A DNA stretch of 64,000 nucleotides from Yamagishiella unicocca (GCA_003116995.1 BDSL01000104.1:310001-374000); one strand, 5' to 3'; shown: positions 47,163 through 58,700, counted from the first letter of the stretch. Translations and numbers: made by a program. Notes: generated from the letters alone by a model not told the origin.

Positions 47163-47607
47163 GTTCGCAGATAGGGTGCAGAAACAGCCTGCGGTGGATA
47201 TGTGCCAAACAGGGAGGGTGCTTCGCGCATGTGATGTATGAACTCATCAGTCTGACAACGAGATGAACATGCACCCTTCCTGAATTTCGCTGTCGTGCAT
47301 TTGGTTCACCGTGTTGGCCTCTCGGCCAATCAGAGGGTCGTTTTAGCTACCAAATTGCCTGCCAAACAAGAAATACACTACGTACATAGCCTATAGTAGG
47401 GACGCAACGGACAGTCCCCAAGGGAGTCTAACCTGGTCATATATCCACACAAACTTTCCTGCAGTTTATAGCTCACCCTTCTTCGGTCTTGACTAAAGGC
47501 TGCCTCCATCACTTCTGTGACATTTCAGCTATAATCCGTCCAATAAGGAAGCAGCGTGCGGTGCCCGTGCAAGCAGCCCGCGTGACTGCGGGCTGCCAAT
47601 TATAGGA
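47163..47607. promoter_or_regulatory. Divergent upstream region, HflX / CK2 alpha
   Basis: About 445 bases between the divergent start codons. The sequence is less GC-rich than the coding DNA. No definite core element recognised. Confidence 0.3.
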
Positions 47608-49982
47608 ATGCCGCCCCATCATGAGGCCGTCGTCCATCATGCCCGGATCTACGCAACGGTATGCGCAGAAAAGGAGCCCGAGTACAGCGATTACGAACAC
47701 CTCAGCATAACATGGGGAGACCAGGAACATTACGAGGTGAGTGATAACTGCTGCAGGCATTAATTGTTTCTATGTCCTCGCACGCACTCGTTTCAATTTC
47801 GGCAAGTGGCGAGTCAGGCAGGCAGGGTAGTGCATGCTGGTGCTGCTGAAGTGCGCTTCTTGCAGCACATGGACCGTTAGAACATGGCACAAATGCTTAA
47901 CTTTAACAGGTCGTCCGGAAGGTTGGGCGGGGCAAGTACAGCGAGGTTTTTGAGGGCGTAAATGTGGCGGGAGAGGCACCGACCCGGTGTATCATAAAAA
48001 TACTCAAGCCGGTCAAAAAGAAGAAGATCTTACGTGAGGTCAAAATATTGCAGAACCTGCAAGGTGGCCCCAACATTATCACTGTAAGTAACAGGGTGAG
48101 GACTGGTGGTGGTGGGTGTGTTCTTTCCTCCCCAACCCATAACGGTGTGCGCGAGTCCATCTCACCGAAGCTCCCCGCTTTTAACACGAACATACTTAAC
48201 GTGTCTTCTGCCTAAAGCTGCCATCCTGCATACTCGGGTATCCCGCACATGTTAGGGCCTCAATCCCACCCTTCCTGACTTGTGCAGCTTATGGACATCG
48301 TGAAGGACCCGCACTCGCGCACCCCCAGCCTGATCTTCGAGTACGTAGAGAACACGGACTTTAAGGTGTGTAAGCACACAGCAACGAAGGAGGCCGGACG
48401 GTTGGGAAACCAAGCTATGCACGCTAAACTTATCGGAGGTTGTGGGTGGACGACGGGCTGAGCCTGTTCTTGCGGTCATGAGGGCTACAGGATCCCCCCA
48501 CCTGTACTTTGTACCCAGTTATTGGCTGTTTACTAACAAGTTTGCCAAGTGGTCCAGATGCCAGTACTAAACGATAGTACAAACTCACCAGCGAAGACCT
48601 AGTTATGATATGCTAGTGCCGCTGGGCTGCCGATATGGTCGGCCAGGTCGATTCCCAAAGGGTCGCGCTCAAGCATAAACGGCTGCCGCTGCTAAACCAC
48701 CGTTTCGGACCTTTCTCGATCAGCGCGACACGCCCCCTCTGTTGTAACGTCTACGTCTTTACAGGTTCTGTACCCCACGCTGACGGACCTGGACATCCGA
48801 TTTTACATCCATGAGCTGCTGAAGGCGCTGCACTACTGCCACAGCATGGGTATTATGCACAGGTGCGCGCGTGGGGCAGTCTGTCCTAGGGTGTTGTAGC
48901 ATGGCGCTGCACCACAGTCGGGCTGGTTCACTAAGGTGCTGCGCCCCATCGGGAGCCAATACGGCCGCCAGGAATGGTATGTTGGGTCATGTGGAAGGGG
49001 TCCAGTGCACTCACATGACAGTACTCAACGGGCACCCACTTGCACTCATCAAAACGGGTGCCCCTGCAGCGTGACGTATCAAAACCCGGGCAGAAGTCTG
49101 TCCCCCCAAAGATGGTCACCATTTAGGATTCAGCATTTCAGGTACAGACACATGCTTGCGACGAAACTTGTAACAATTCAGATCTCAAGTGTTATTGGTT
49201 ATGGCCGCTGGCCAGGTACGGTAGCACAACTGAAGTACCAATGTGCACATGCCTCTGCTGGTGATGCTCACACCCCAGGGACGTCAAGCCTCATAACGTC
49301 ATGATTGACCACTCCAAGCGCCAGCTGCGTCTCATAGACTGGGGCCTAGCGGAGTTTTACTTCTCAGAGCGGGAGTTCAACGTGCGCGTGGCTTCGAGGT
49401 ACTTCAAGGGGCCCGAGCTGCTAGTTGACTACCAGTTGTACGACTACTCCCTGGACATGTGGAGCCTCGGCTGCATGCTTGCCGCCATAATCTTCCGGAA
49501 GGAACCCTTCTTCTTCGGCCACGACAACTACGACCAGCTGGTCAAGATCGCACGGGTGCTGGGCACGGAGGACCTATACGCCTACCTCGAGAAGGTGGGC
49601 GATCGGGATAATACACAGAATCGTGGGCCAGGCAGCGTCATCATGGCTGCTTTGTAGTGGGCTGAGTGCATTCCCTTGACGCAATACCTCACGTTTCCCT
49701 TGTCCACTGGCCACAAGCAACACCACCCCGTCGGCCTATCCCCCAACAACCCGAACTCAGTATGGGCTGGAGCTGGACCCCCAGCAGGAGGCGCTGCTGG
49801 GCACCCACAGTCGCAAGCCCTGGGCGCGCTTTGTGAACCCCGACAACCAGCACCTGGCTACCCCGGAGGCCATTGACTTCATCGACAAGCTCCTTCGGTA
49901 TGACCACCAAGATCGGATCACATCCAAGGACGCGCTCAACCACCCCTACTTCGACCCTGTACGCAGCATGTGTGCTTCTTGA
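47608..49982 (+). CDS. CKA1: Casein kinase 2 catalytic subunit alpha
   Basis: Constitutive Ser/Thr kinase that phosphorylates acidic sites, as monomer or in a tetramer with beta subunits. Six exons join in phase to 338 residues: 47608-47736, 47910-48083, 48288-48365, 48765-48862, 49279-49594 and 49761-49982. Landmarks: substrate/activation N-terminus ARIYATV...[12 protein letters not shown], Gly-rich loop [11 protein letters not shown] (49-59), ATP-binding Lys73 in IIKILK, basic cluster KPVKKKK (76-82), catalytic HRDVKPHN (159-166), DWG at 180-182 (the CK2-specific replacement of DFG), [18 protein letters not shown] and [12 protein letters not shown]. Length and order match CK2 alpha (usual 330-390). 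The C-terminus is short (DPVRSMCAS) and lacks the extended tail of animal CK2 alpha. Confidence 0.96.
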
Positions 49983-50652
49983 GGATGACTTCCATAGCCA
50001 TACTCTCTACCGCGCCCTCTGGTTGTGAAGGGATTGCAGTGGTAACTGCGACAGTGTTGCTGCGCGTGGGATCAGTAGACGCAGTGCCTGGTGGACTCCG
50101 GTTAGTCTCCATTCCTTCGATGCAGCCTCTAGGGTATCGAGCCAGCGAGATGTATAAGGGATGCCCAGGTCCATAACGGACGCAGCCTGAACAATGAGCC
50201 AACACTATTATTTGGGGACTGCGTCTTTGTCCTTGTGATAATGATGTTGTCGATGGGTTACTGCGGGTCCTAGCCAATGTTCAGTTAAGGACTGGGTACC
50301 ATTGCTGCTAATGCAACGTTGGTCGGCTGTGCCCGAGGGCGGTGCTCCAAATTGTGTTGCCATGACAGCCCCTCCTCTGTATCGACATGCGGAATATTAG
50401 AGACTACTAGCGCGTTGTGATGAGTGCGTTTGTGAGAGGAGAGCTGGGGGTCTTGTGGTGATTGCAGACCTGAGGCAGAGGGGATGGGAGTGAGAGAGAA
50501 TGCATGTGATGCCTGCTGCTGGTTGCGCTCTGGCTGTTGGAAATGTGTATGGCAATGCCAGTACCATGATGTCGCTCAGAGCCTATGCTAGCTTGTTATC
50601 GAGTTGGAATTGCAGACAGCGGCTGGCCCAGCCCGCAGGTGGCTCACCATGC

Positions 50653-50657
50653 TGTAA
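50653..50657 (+). terminator. TGTAA polyadenylation signal, CK2 alpha
   Basis: First TGTAA noticed after the CK2 stop, implying a 3' UTR of about 0.67 kb. Confidence 0.35.
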
Positions 50658-51238
50658 TGGCACATGGAGGAGGATAGTGTGCTGTGCCTTTGCTGAGTAA
50701 TAATGTCTGCTCTGCCCATATGTTGCCAGGGTTATGGAGTGTCTGGGGCTTCGGTGTGTTGCACTGCGGTAATGGCTATAGAGCTGCTGCAGCAGCTACA
50801 GCTGATGTGCTGCATGTGTGCTGTTGCATGTACCACTGTTTGCCAGGTGCCCGGCAAGAGGACTTTATTGCAGCACCATCCTGTCGGGTATACAAGAATA
50901 TTGGGGTCGAGTCCGAAGGCCTGTCTTTGGGGTCGAATATCTGCCGACAATGTTGTCATACCCTAAATGCGTGTAAGTGTTCTGCTGTGGGGCCGCCCTA
51001 CATTTACATGCCGGCTTAAATGCCACACCAATGCCGGTGACCCAAATGAAATAAAATATGGGAGAATTCTGGCCAGAGAGTACTTACATCCTTCACAGAA
51101 AAACAGAGCACGTCAAGGTAACATTAAATGTGTTTTGCTAAGAAGTGGATTAAACCCCACAGCTCTGCGCAGATATATGTTACAGCAGGCTGATCGGTAT
51201 AAATACCAAGATCCACAAGTACCGTATCTTGTCACTTA
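50658..51238. other. Intergenic, no supported gene
   Basis: AT-richer sequence with TGCTG/CAGC-type short motifs and no coding signal I can support. Confidence 0.4.
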
Positions 51239-52029
51239 GCTCGGCCACCCTCGTACCCCTATTTCGGCCACCCGGACGATTGGCACCTTCAGCCAGAGAT
51301 AGGCCATATGGCCCCACATACAACATGTACATACATAATCTAGGTGCTGTGCCTGGTCAGCGGCGATAGCGTCCAAGGTCCAAGTCCTAATTTAGCGCCA
51401 TGGCCATTTTCGGCCACTGTCCCTGACGCACGCTATGTCACATACGCGAAGCTGCTCTCATGCCAGACTACTTTAAATACACATAATGAAGCCTAGAATG
51501 CGGCGCCGAAAGCGGGGTCGCGGTGGCAGGACGCCTAGTGCGCGACATGCAGCGGCCTTGGAGCCTGCCGGTCCCTCGGGTGGTCCCGCGACTGCATCGT
51601 CACCACCCAATCATGGCATGTATCATCAGCACGATTAGCGCGCCTTCTGGGCCGCGTGCGTGCACCTCAAAGCGCAGTGACGGCCACTGCGCGACATGTC
51701 CGCTCTCGGTACATTTCCGCTGGCGAGGAGCGGCGCGGACTTGCCGCAGCGACTAATAGAATGCCAATTGTCATGAACATGCAGAAAATGATGGTTGCGC
51801 GCCTTAGATCAACGCTGAAAGTGCTCCGGAGGGGTGGCCGAAATACGGGGTTTCGGCCATTTTGGAGCCAGCCCCGACCGCGTCCCAGCGGCCTCGCTAC
51901 TCGCGGCCGACCCCCTTATTTATATATACATTATATAAGGCTAAATAAACCCTGGGGCGCGCTAGCCTATCTAGCTCTAGCGCGAGTTGGCCAAAGTGGC
52001 CGAAGTCTGGCACCGGCCGAGATAGTTTA
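51239..52029. mobile_element. Candidate non-autonomous DNA transposon
   Basis: The ends are imperfectly inverted: TAGCTCGGCC at the left, and GGCCGAGATA at the right (reverse complement TATCTCGGCC). TTTCGGCCA/TTCGGCCAC motifs recur near both ends in both orientations (near 51262, 51413, 51829-51872 and 51994), as subterminal transposase-binding repeats often do. Inside is a 50-codon Arg-rich frame (51486-51638, MKPRMRRRKRGRGG...) and no transposase. I could not establish a target-site duplication, so borders and class are tentative. Confidence 0.35.
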
Positions 52030-52089
52030 GGAATTGGTGGATTTGAAACTGATTGCCTCTATTCCAAGTGTCTTTGACAATCACCCACC

Positions 52090-54200
52090 ATAATTAAGGA
52101 GAATGCGAGTATTACAAGGGAGCCAGAACGGCTACAAGCGCGGAAGCGCAACCAGGCGGTCCCGATGGGCCAGACCACGACACAGATCACTGGGCAAAAG
52201 AGCCCGCCCTGACCGGCCGGGAAGGGGCAAAAGCCGAAGGCAGACAAACACGAGGACACGGACAAGGCAGCACGCACAACTCAAAGCACGGGGAGGAGCA
52301 CAAGCGCGTCAAGAAAACGCGAACCACCTGCACCAAGCCAGCAGCGAGACACGAGGATAGCGACCCGGCAAAACGAGGGCCCCAAGCCCCACCTCCCAAA
52401 ACCACCCACACAAAAAAAGCAGAGCGGGGGCCCCAGGCCCCACAACCCCAATACGCCCACAAAACTGCACCCGGCTCAGGCAGCACGCACAACTCAAAGC
52501 ACGGGGAGGAGCACAAGCGCGTCCAGAAAACGCGAACCACCTGCACCAAGCCAGCAGCGAGACACGAGGAGGAGCGCGACCCGGCAAAACGAGGGCCCCA
52601 AGCCCCACCTCTAAAAACCACCCACACAAAAAAAGCAGAGCGGGGGCCCCAGGCCCCACGCCCACAAAAACGCACCCAGGTCAGGCAGCACGCACAACTC
52701 AAAGCACGGAGAGGAGCACAAGCGCGTCCAGAAAACACGAACCACCTGTACCAAGCCAGCAGCGAGACACGAGGAGCGCGACCCGGAAAAACGAGGGCCC
52801 CAAGCCCCACCTCCCAAAACCACTCACAAAAGAAAGCAGAGCCGGGGCCCCAGGCCCCAGGCCCCACAACCCCAACACGCCGTGGCCATAGACTCATGCA
52901 CGGGCAGGGAGTCGTGGGCGCCCCCCGCGCCAGCAGCGCCACGTGCATGGGGAAGCCATGGAACCCGTTAATGGCGAGTCGCCAGAGGGGCTCCTTGTGC
53001 ACGTTGTCCCAGCGAAGATGCCAGAGGCACACCAGAGTGTCCTGAAACTCCCTGAGGGCGGAGGCCAGGGCCGCCCGGGGGAGGGGAACCTCCCAGGCCT
53101 CTTGAAGGAAGGCCGTATGCTTAGCCGCCAGAGCAGTGAAGGCAGGGCCCAGCTGCAGGAGGGTAGCCCACTTGACGGTGAGGGATACGAGGGGGATGGC
53201 CGCGGGGCCCACCCGCCAGCCGATACAGCATGCCAGGCGGCCCCAGGCGTCCATGGCGGGGGGGCGGCAGCCGCCCCCCCTCGGGGCCGCCAGGACGAGG
53301 AGGGCCGCGAGGGCCCAGGCGGCGGGAAGGCGGCCAACGAGGGCGTCGATGCGGGCCAGGCCCGTGGCCCCATCCCGCATCGAGGCCAGGACGGGGTGGG
53401 CGGGGGCGAGGCGGAGGACGTCGTGAAGGATGTCAAACCGCAGGTACTCGGTGAAGCGCATGGCGGGGGGGCCCCCGGCAGCGGTGATGGCGAGGAAGGC
53501 CCGGACCCGGCCCAGGGCATTGTAGCACTGGATGGCGACGCCCACGGTATCATGCCCATGCAGCTGGACGAGGTCAGGGAAGTCGGCCTCCAGGCCCCGG
53601 CCGGTGGCGTTGACCAGGAGGGGGTTGCCCCAGAGGGGCGCCGAGAAGCACCAGGGTCCCAGGGCGGCCAGGGTGGGGTCCAGGATGGTGCCGGGCGGGA
53701 GATGGGCGAGCACCGCAAGGAGCTGGACGAGGGCCGGGGAGCCCCGCGGGAGGGGCTGGCCGAGCACCAGGGGGGCGGCGGTGGTGCGGGCGTCGCCGGG
53801 GAGGGGCAGGAGGCACAGGGGGTGGGCCGCGGGGTGGCCGTGGCGCCGTAGGGCGAGGAGGAGCTGGGGCCACTGCTGGGGGAAGGACGGCAGGAGGCCA
53901 CACGCGCCGGCGAGGCCCCGCACGGCCAGGACGGCGTGGCGAGCCCGTACGTGGGCTGCGAGGGGGAGGAGGCCGAAGCCACCGGCGGAGGGGGGCAGGG
54001 CGAGGTAGAGCAGGCCGGCGCTGGCAGGCACACGGTTGGTGCGGGCCTGAGGCGCAGGGGGGGTGCAGCGGCGGTCGACGAAGGCGGCAGTGGTGGCCTG
54101 GAGGGCCGCCCGCAGGCCGGGAGGGGGGGGTTCGAGGGAGACCCGTGGATGCCCGAAAACACGGTTTAAAACAGAAGTTTTGAGATGCATGCTGGAGAAC
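52090..54200 (-). mobile_element. LINE (L1-type) retrotransposon, 5'-truncated 3' end
   Basis: A minus-strand open frame from 54190 downward encodes the region after the reverse transcriptase domain of an algal LINE ORF2: GGFGLLPLAAHVRARHAVLA, FTEYLRFDILHDVLRLAP and WHLRWDNVHKEPLWRLAINGFHGFP, where KEPLWRL resembles the reverse-transcriptase-associated zinc-binding region. The endonuclease and RT catalytic domains are absent. Coding similarity fades near 52890. The remainder to 52090 is 3' tail made of tandem monomers and ends at CTTGTAATACTCGCATTCTC (gene strand). The frame stays open through the tail only because it is GC-rich. Confidence 0.7.
52265..52870. repeat. Tandem monomers (about 190-213 bp, three copies) in LINE tail
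   Basis: The anchor CACGCACAACTCAAAGCAC recurs near 52272, 52485 and 52688, each time followed by AGGAGCACAAGCGCGTC, the GCCAGCAGCGAGACACGAGG block and GGGGCCCCAGGCCCCA. One further monomer occurs in each of the tail fragments at 54.5 and 55.3 kb. Confidence 0.92.
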
Positions 54201-54486
54201 TGGGTTGGGGATACTAAAGCCGAAGGTCGTAATATGACCTTTGGCGGCTAAGCTATAGTGGCTACAGCAAGACGAAAGGAAGCGAGGACCCCGCGCGACG
54301 CAAGGAAACTTTCCGCAGAACCGGTTTTGGGCGCTAGCAGGAGAACTGGGGGAGTTGGTGAGCTATGGGAGAGCGGACATCGCGGTCCGGTCCCAGTCCC
54401 AGCCGGGGGGTGGAGGCCGACAAATTCCAGGTGGTAGAGGAGGCGGTGAAGGGCAGCCGGACACCCCTGTCGAGCACCGGCGGTGA
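54201..54486. other. Short unassigned spacer between LINE fragments
   Basis: About 290 bases separating the truncated LINE from the next tail fragment. No coding or repeat assignment possible. Confidence 0.3.
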
Positions 54487-55010
54487 TTAAGGAGAATGCG
54501 AGTATTTCAAGGGGGGTGCGAGTATTACAGGGGAGAATGCGAGTATTACAAGGGAGTCAGAATGGCTACAAGCACGGAAGCGCAACCAGGCGGGCCCGAT
54601 GGGCCAGACCATGACACAGATCACTGGGCAAAAGAGCCCGCCCTCACCGGCCGGGAAGGGGCAAAAGCCGAAGGCAGCCAAAACACGAGGACACGGAGAA
54701 GGCAGCATGCACAACTCAAAGCACGGGGAGGAGCACAAGCACGTCCAGAAACGCGAACCACCTGCACCAAGCCAGCAGTGAGACTCGAGGAGGAGCGCGA
54801 CCCGGCAAAACGGGGGCCCCAAGCCCCACCTCCCAAAACCACCCACAAAAGAAAGCAGAGCGGGGGCCCCAGGCCCCACAACACAAAAACGCCGACAAAA
54901 CCGCACCCGGATCAACCGCCGGGCAACTCCTCGGCACCCGGCCGGCCCGGGAAGACCACCTCGCCCGCCAACGAGGCGGCGAGGAAGGGGTGATCGGCTG
55001 GGACGGCACC
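54487..55010 (-). mobile_element. LINE 3'-tail fragment 2
   Basis: Shares the end sequence GCGAGTATTACAAGGG, the block GGCCAGACC...CACTGGGCAAAAGAGCCCGCC and one tail monomer with the 52-kb element. It is preceded by three degenerate approximately 21-bp copies of GAATGCGAGTATTACAGGG (54494-54556). It lacks ORF2 sequence. Confidence 0.65.
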
Positions 55011-55257
55011 CCACCCCACAGGGGAGGCCTTTGTAGCGGGATCGTCCCCAGACGAGCTCGTATAAAACTACCGCCGATGCCGAATAAGCACTATGTGCAC
55101 GGGTAGGACGAGCAGCACACACGGAACGCGGAGCTAAATGGCCAAATGCAAAATGGCGAACCCTAATAGGCAAAAATACAAGCGAACGTCGGGAAGCCAC
55201 GCGGAGGATGCTCGTCATGCCATTCCCTGCTGAAAAAAGCCGAGATTGTATGTGAAG

Positions 55258-55740
55258 ACAATGCGAGTATTACAAGGGAGCCAGAACGGCTACAAGCACG
55301 GAAGTGCAACCAGGCGGGCCCGATGGGCCAGACCACGACACAGATCACTGGGCAAAAGAGCCCGCCCTGACCGGCCGGGAAGGGGCAAAAGCCGAAGGCA
55401 GCCAAAACACGAGGACACGGAGAAGGGAGCACGCACAACTCAAAGCAGGGGGAGGAGCACAAGCGCGTCCAGAAAACACGAACCATCTGCACCAAGCCAG
55501 CAGCGAGACACGAGGAGGAGCGCGACCCGGAAAAACGGGGCCCCCAAGCCCCACCTCCCAAAACCACCCACAAAAGAAAGCAGAGCGGGGGCCCCAGGCC
55601 CCACAACAAAATCCTAAACCCTAAACCCTAAACCCAACAAAACCGCACCCGGATCAACCGCCGGGCAACTCCTCGGCACCCGGGCGGCCCGGGAAGACCA
55701 CCTCCCCTGCCAGCGAGGCGGCGAGGAAGGGGTGATCGGA
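55258..55740 (-). mobile_element. LINE 3'-tail fragment 3
   Basis: Same end and monomer as fragment 2. The two also share a distal block (GGATCAACCGCCGGGCAACTCC through GAGGCGGCGAGGAAGGGGTGATCGG) absent from the 52-kb tail, so fragments 2 and 3 belong to one subfamily. It contains a telomere-like tract. Confidence 0.65.
55613..55635. repeat. Interstitial telomere-type repeat (CCCTAAA)n
   Basis: About 3.3 units of CCCTAAA (TTTAGGG on the other strand) between the tail monomer and the distal block of LINE fragment 3. Fragment 2 has unrelated bases at the same place. Confidence 0.9.
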
Positions 55741-56034
55741 TGTTCGCCTTCCGTAAATCCAAGAATTTCGCCTCTGACAATGGAATACAAGTGCCCCCGA
55801 CTACCCCTCTTAATCATTACTCCGGTCCCACAGACCAACAGATAGGCCAGAGTCCTATGTGAAGAGGGCCGGGACCGTATAATACGCGCACCGAGCCGGT
55901 ACATTACCGCCAATGCCGAAAAGAAGTGATCGGAGAACAGCTGAGAGGGGCCGCATTTCCGCTCGGCCGGGAGCACAATAAAAGTCCCCAGTACACAATA
56001 TTTACAGCGGGGGCTGGGAAGCTGCGCGCCAAAA
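55741..56034. other. Unassigned sequence with a short similarity to 55.06 kb
   Basis: Contains TACCGCCAATGCCGAA near 55908, similar to TACCGCCGATGCCGAA near 55069. Sequence between and beyond the LINE tails therefore seems partly duplicated and diverged. No gene supported. Confidence 0.35.
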
Positions 56035-56108
56035 GATTGCAAAATGACCGGGAAACAGCAGCCGCGAAACAGATTGCAAAATGACCGGGAAACAGCAGCC
56101 GCGGGGAT
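56035..56108. repeat. 37-bp tandem duplication
   Basis: AGATTGCAAAATGACCGGGA and the following bases to GCCGCGAAAC occur twice in direct succession. Confidence 0.9.
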
Positions 56109-56459
56109 TGCCGCCTGGCAGATGCAAAACAATGGATATCCCGAACAGGCGTTTCTTAGAGCAGGTGGGACGGACGAGCCCAACTCACAGTGCCCTACAA
56201 CGCAACAGGAATAGCAGCATGCCCATGGTACCAAATTGGGTTGGCTATAAAAGTATGGTAGCAGACGGGGGGCGATGTGAGAGAGCGCCAGCTGAGAAAC
56301 CCGAGCGAATGCGCCTGCTGCTGGCTGGTATGCCGCCTGCCAAACGATACAGGCGGGGAACTTTACATACCTCACAACGCAACAAATCAAATGTTTACGT
56401 GACCTCAAGCCCGGTTTACATACCCAGGACAAGAAGGGGGGGCCATGTCCTGGACTCAC

Positions 56460-56700
56460 CAGATAGAGGCAAGCCAGGCCAAACCCAAGCAAGGGGGAAG
56501 ACCCAGAAATGACCGCACCATATGAGAAGACAGCGCTAGCAGCCAGCAGACGCCCCGAAAGCCACCCGAAACACTGGACACCTCACTGCGCCCAACACAG
56601 CGAACCCCAACAAGAAAGACAACCCATCCCTGGGCACCCCAAGGCCCACCACTGGAAAAGACAAGCCAGCACTAAGGGCCCCAGGACCAGATGACAAGTT
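56460..56700. repeat. Diverged dispersed repeat, copy 1
   Basis: Shares in order AAGCCAGGCCAAACCCAAGC, GCTAGCAGCCAGCAGACGCC, CCCGAAAG and a CAACCC...GGGCACCCCAAGGC block with 58480-58700. Probably an old transposable-element end. Confidence 0.5.
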
Positions 56701-56759
56701 TGAGCCTAATGGTATGCAAAACAACGGGTTCCCCACAAGGATGACAACCCAGGTACCCC

Positions 56760-58171
56760 TGGGTACGCCATGGCCAGTCAAGTCAAGGACAGCACGCATC
56801 CCATCCCATCCTCCACATGCCTTTCCATCCACGCATACTAAACCGAAAATAACATACACGATCACCTCCTTCACGAAGAAGATGGTACCCGTCTTTTATT
56901 TCTAAGACCACACTGCCTCTCGCACAAGGCCAGGCCGACCTGGCTGGACCTGGCTTTACTCCAACCACGCTGTCCATCAGGCAAGAATAGGCCGGGGTCC
57001 TCAGTGTTGTGAGACTGACAGGTCCAACTGGTACCAGAATACAACACTCAGGTCCTTTAGGGTGAGTGGGGGTATAGTGTGTGGATCCTAGAGGGCATCA
57101 TCAACTGATAACGTCATATTCCTATTTAGTTTTTACAAGGGGCCGATCTCAATTGAGGGAGTCTGCTATCTTGCTGCAGAAATCCTTTGGAAGTGTTGCA
57201 CTACTACACCTTATTCCTTGAAAGCGGATGTCCACCCTCGGGCTTGGCCTAATGGAGGGATGCAACCTGGGTGGCATCTTCACATCTACGCACCACCTTG
57301 ACCACCCTTATCACCATGTGCTTCAATAACGAGGTAGTCAATTGCCTCAAAATCCTTACTTTCTGTATCCGCCCCAGCCGGCCATGAGAACTAACAACAG
57401 GACTGCACCATCACCTGGCACTAACGCCATACCCGCTCGCTGTGTGGTCTACTCTGGCCGAAACACCACCAGGTACGCCATTCCCGCCAATTCCAACTTC
57501 CTGTTCACCTCGCTCCCTCCTCACCACTATGTTCGTCCACTTTTTCTTGTGACAATCATGCACTTCTACGACCAGTGTCTCTTTCCAACCGCCTTACTTC
57601 GTGCGCTACTTAGTCACTTTGCCTTTAGTAGCGCCATTCATTGGCTACAGTCACCGTTGCCTTATCAACTTACACTACGAGTCAGCAGCACCCCTGCTCC
57701 GTCTACTTGCTGCCCCTCTCTTCGGGACCACCACCTTCAGATCCCTCGGTTTGTTGGCTGTGGATTCGCGGATTATTGCTTTACACCTCGGTCACACATG
57801 TGTTTGAATCGGATGAATCCCCCGCCGCTGTACCCATCTACCCACATCACCCTGCCCCCGCCCACTGTGTGCATCCCCACATGCATCCACATACCTGGTC
57901 GCACGCATCCGCATCTGCACGACCCATCCTACCCCTGCCGTTTGCATCCCCAGTCACACGCATTCACGTCCACAAGTCGCATACACCCACACTTTTCGGC
58001 ACCTTCCAGGCCTTTGCGTGCAATCACATCCTGGTGATGCGCGGATTCCCTGGATGGCCAAGCACTTCATGCCCAATTATCCACGATATTGCCACGGCCT
58101 CCCAATGGCTACTACTTATATATCATTAGCTGCCATACCATGTCGTTCATTGTGCTCATTGTCATACGCCA
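56760..58171. other. Low-GC unassigned region
   Basis: C/T-rich, low-complexity sequence (many CACCC, CATCC runs near 57.8-57.95 kb). The 231-codon + frame at 57342-58037 is Pro/His/Thr-rich with no ATG start or domain and is not called. Confidence 0.35.
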
Positions 58172-58483
58172 GGTGTGGTGGACCCACAGCCTGCCTGCCA
58201 GCAGCACCAGTCCATGCGGCAGTGTTGTCACGATCTCATGCAATTTAGCATGAAGCCAAGCAAAACGTTTCAGCTTTTCATGCATGATAGCCAAAGACAG
58301 CTATGGGACATGTTATATGATGCGGGAGCCACCACAGTGGGTGCAGTTCCTGGTAGAGATGCGCATATCCCAGGGGTTTTAGTCCAGGGCGCAGTGCCTG
58401 GAAATCGACCAGCCCAGAGCAAGACTTCTAAGAGAGCTGGGGCTAAACCCAGCAGACACCCCGCAGGGCACAGGAAAGCCTAA
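58172..58483 (+). CDS. Possible exon or transposon ORF remnant
   Basis: After a CGCCAG acceptor-like site, an open frame runs to a stop at 58481-58483: DPQPACQQHQSMRQCCHDLM, then a Phe/Lys-rich helix (KPSKTFQLFMHDSQRQLWDM) and a Gly/Val-rich segment. Composition looks more protein-like than its surroundings, but no family, upstream exon or promoter was found. Its end overlaps a diverged repeat, so a mobile-element origin is likely. Confidence 0.2.
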   Translation, partial: GVVDPQPACQQHQSMRQCCHDLMQFSMKPSKTFQLFMHDSQRQLWDMLYDAGATTVGAVPGRDAHIPGVLVQGAVPGNRPAQSKTSKRAGAKPSRHPAGHRKA

Positions 58484-58700
58484 AAAAGGCAGAGGGATGC
58501 AGGGCAAGCCCAGGGCAAGCAGGGGGCAGCCCATACTGAGACTCAACCGCAAGGCAAGCTAGCACTAGCAGCCAATAGGCACCCCGAAAGGAAAAGGAAA
58601 AAAGGATACCCCACCGGCCCAAGAGGGGTAGGCCTCGACAGAAACGATAACCCAGGGACTCCAAGGCACACCACACTACAAGCTTAACGGCAGCCAACGG
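58480..58700. repeat. Diverged dispersed repeat, copy 2
   Basis: Partner of 56460-56700: GGGCAAGCCCAGGGCAAGC, GCACTAGCAGCCAATAGGCA, CCCGAAAG and AACCCAGGGACTCCAAGGC in the same order. Confidence 0.5.

Noticed and set aside
48640..48680. tRNA-like T-loop motif GGTCGATTCC
   Set aside because: No matching acceptor or anticodon stems nearby; it lies in a CK2 intron.
52943..53851. 302-codon + strand gene opposite the LINE
   Set aside because: Gly/Glu/Ala/Arg-rich shadow of the LINE coding strand with no domain or splice context.
52187..54190. A single 667-residue minus-strand protein
   Set aside because: Only the part above about 52890 resembles a LINE ORF2 C-terminus. Below that the frame runs through GC-rich tail monomers that are open in several frames.
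57342..58037. 231-codon + strand gene
   Set aside because: Starts without ATG, Pro/His/Thr low complexity from CACCC-rich DNA, no splice or poly(A) context.
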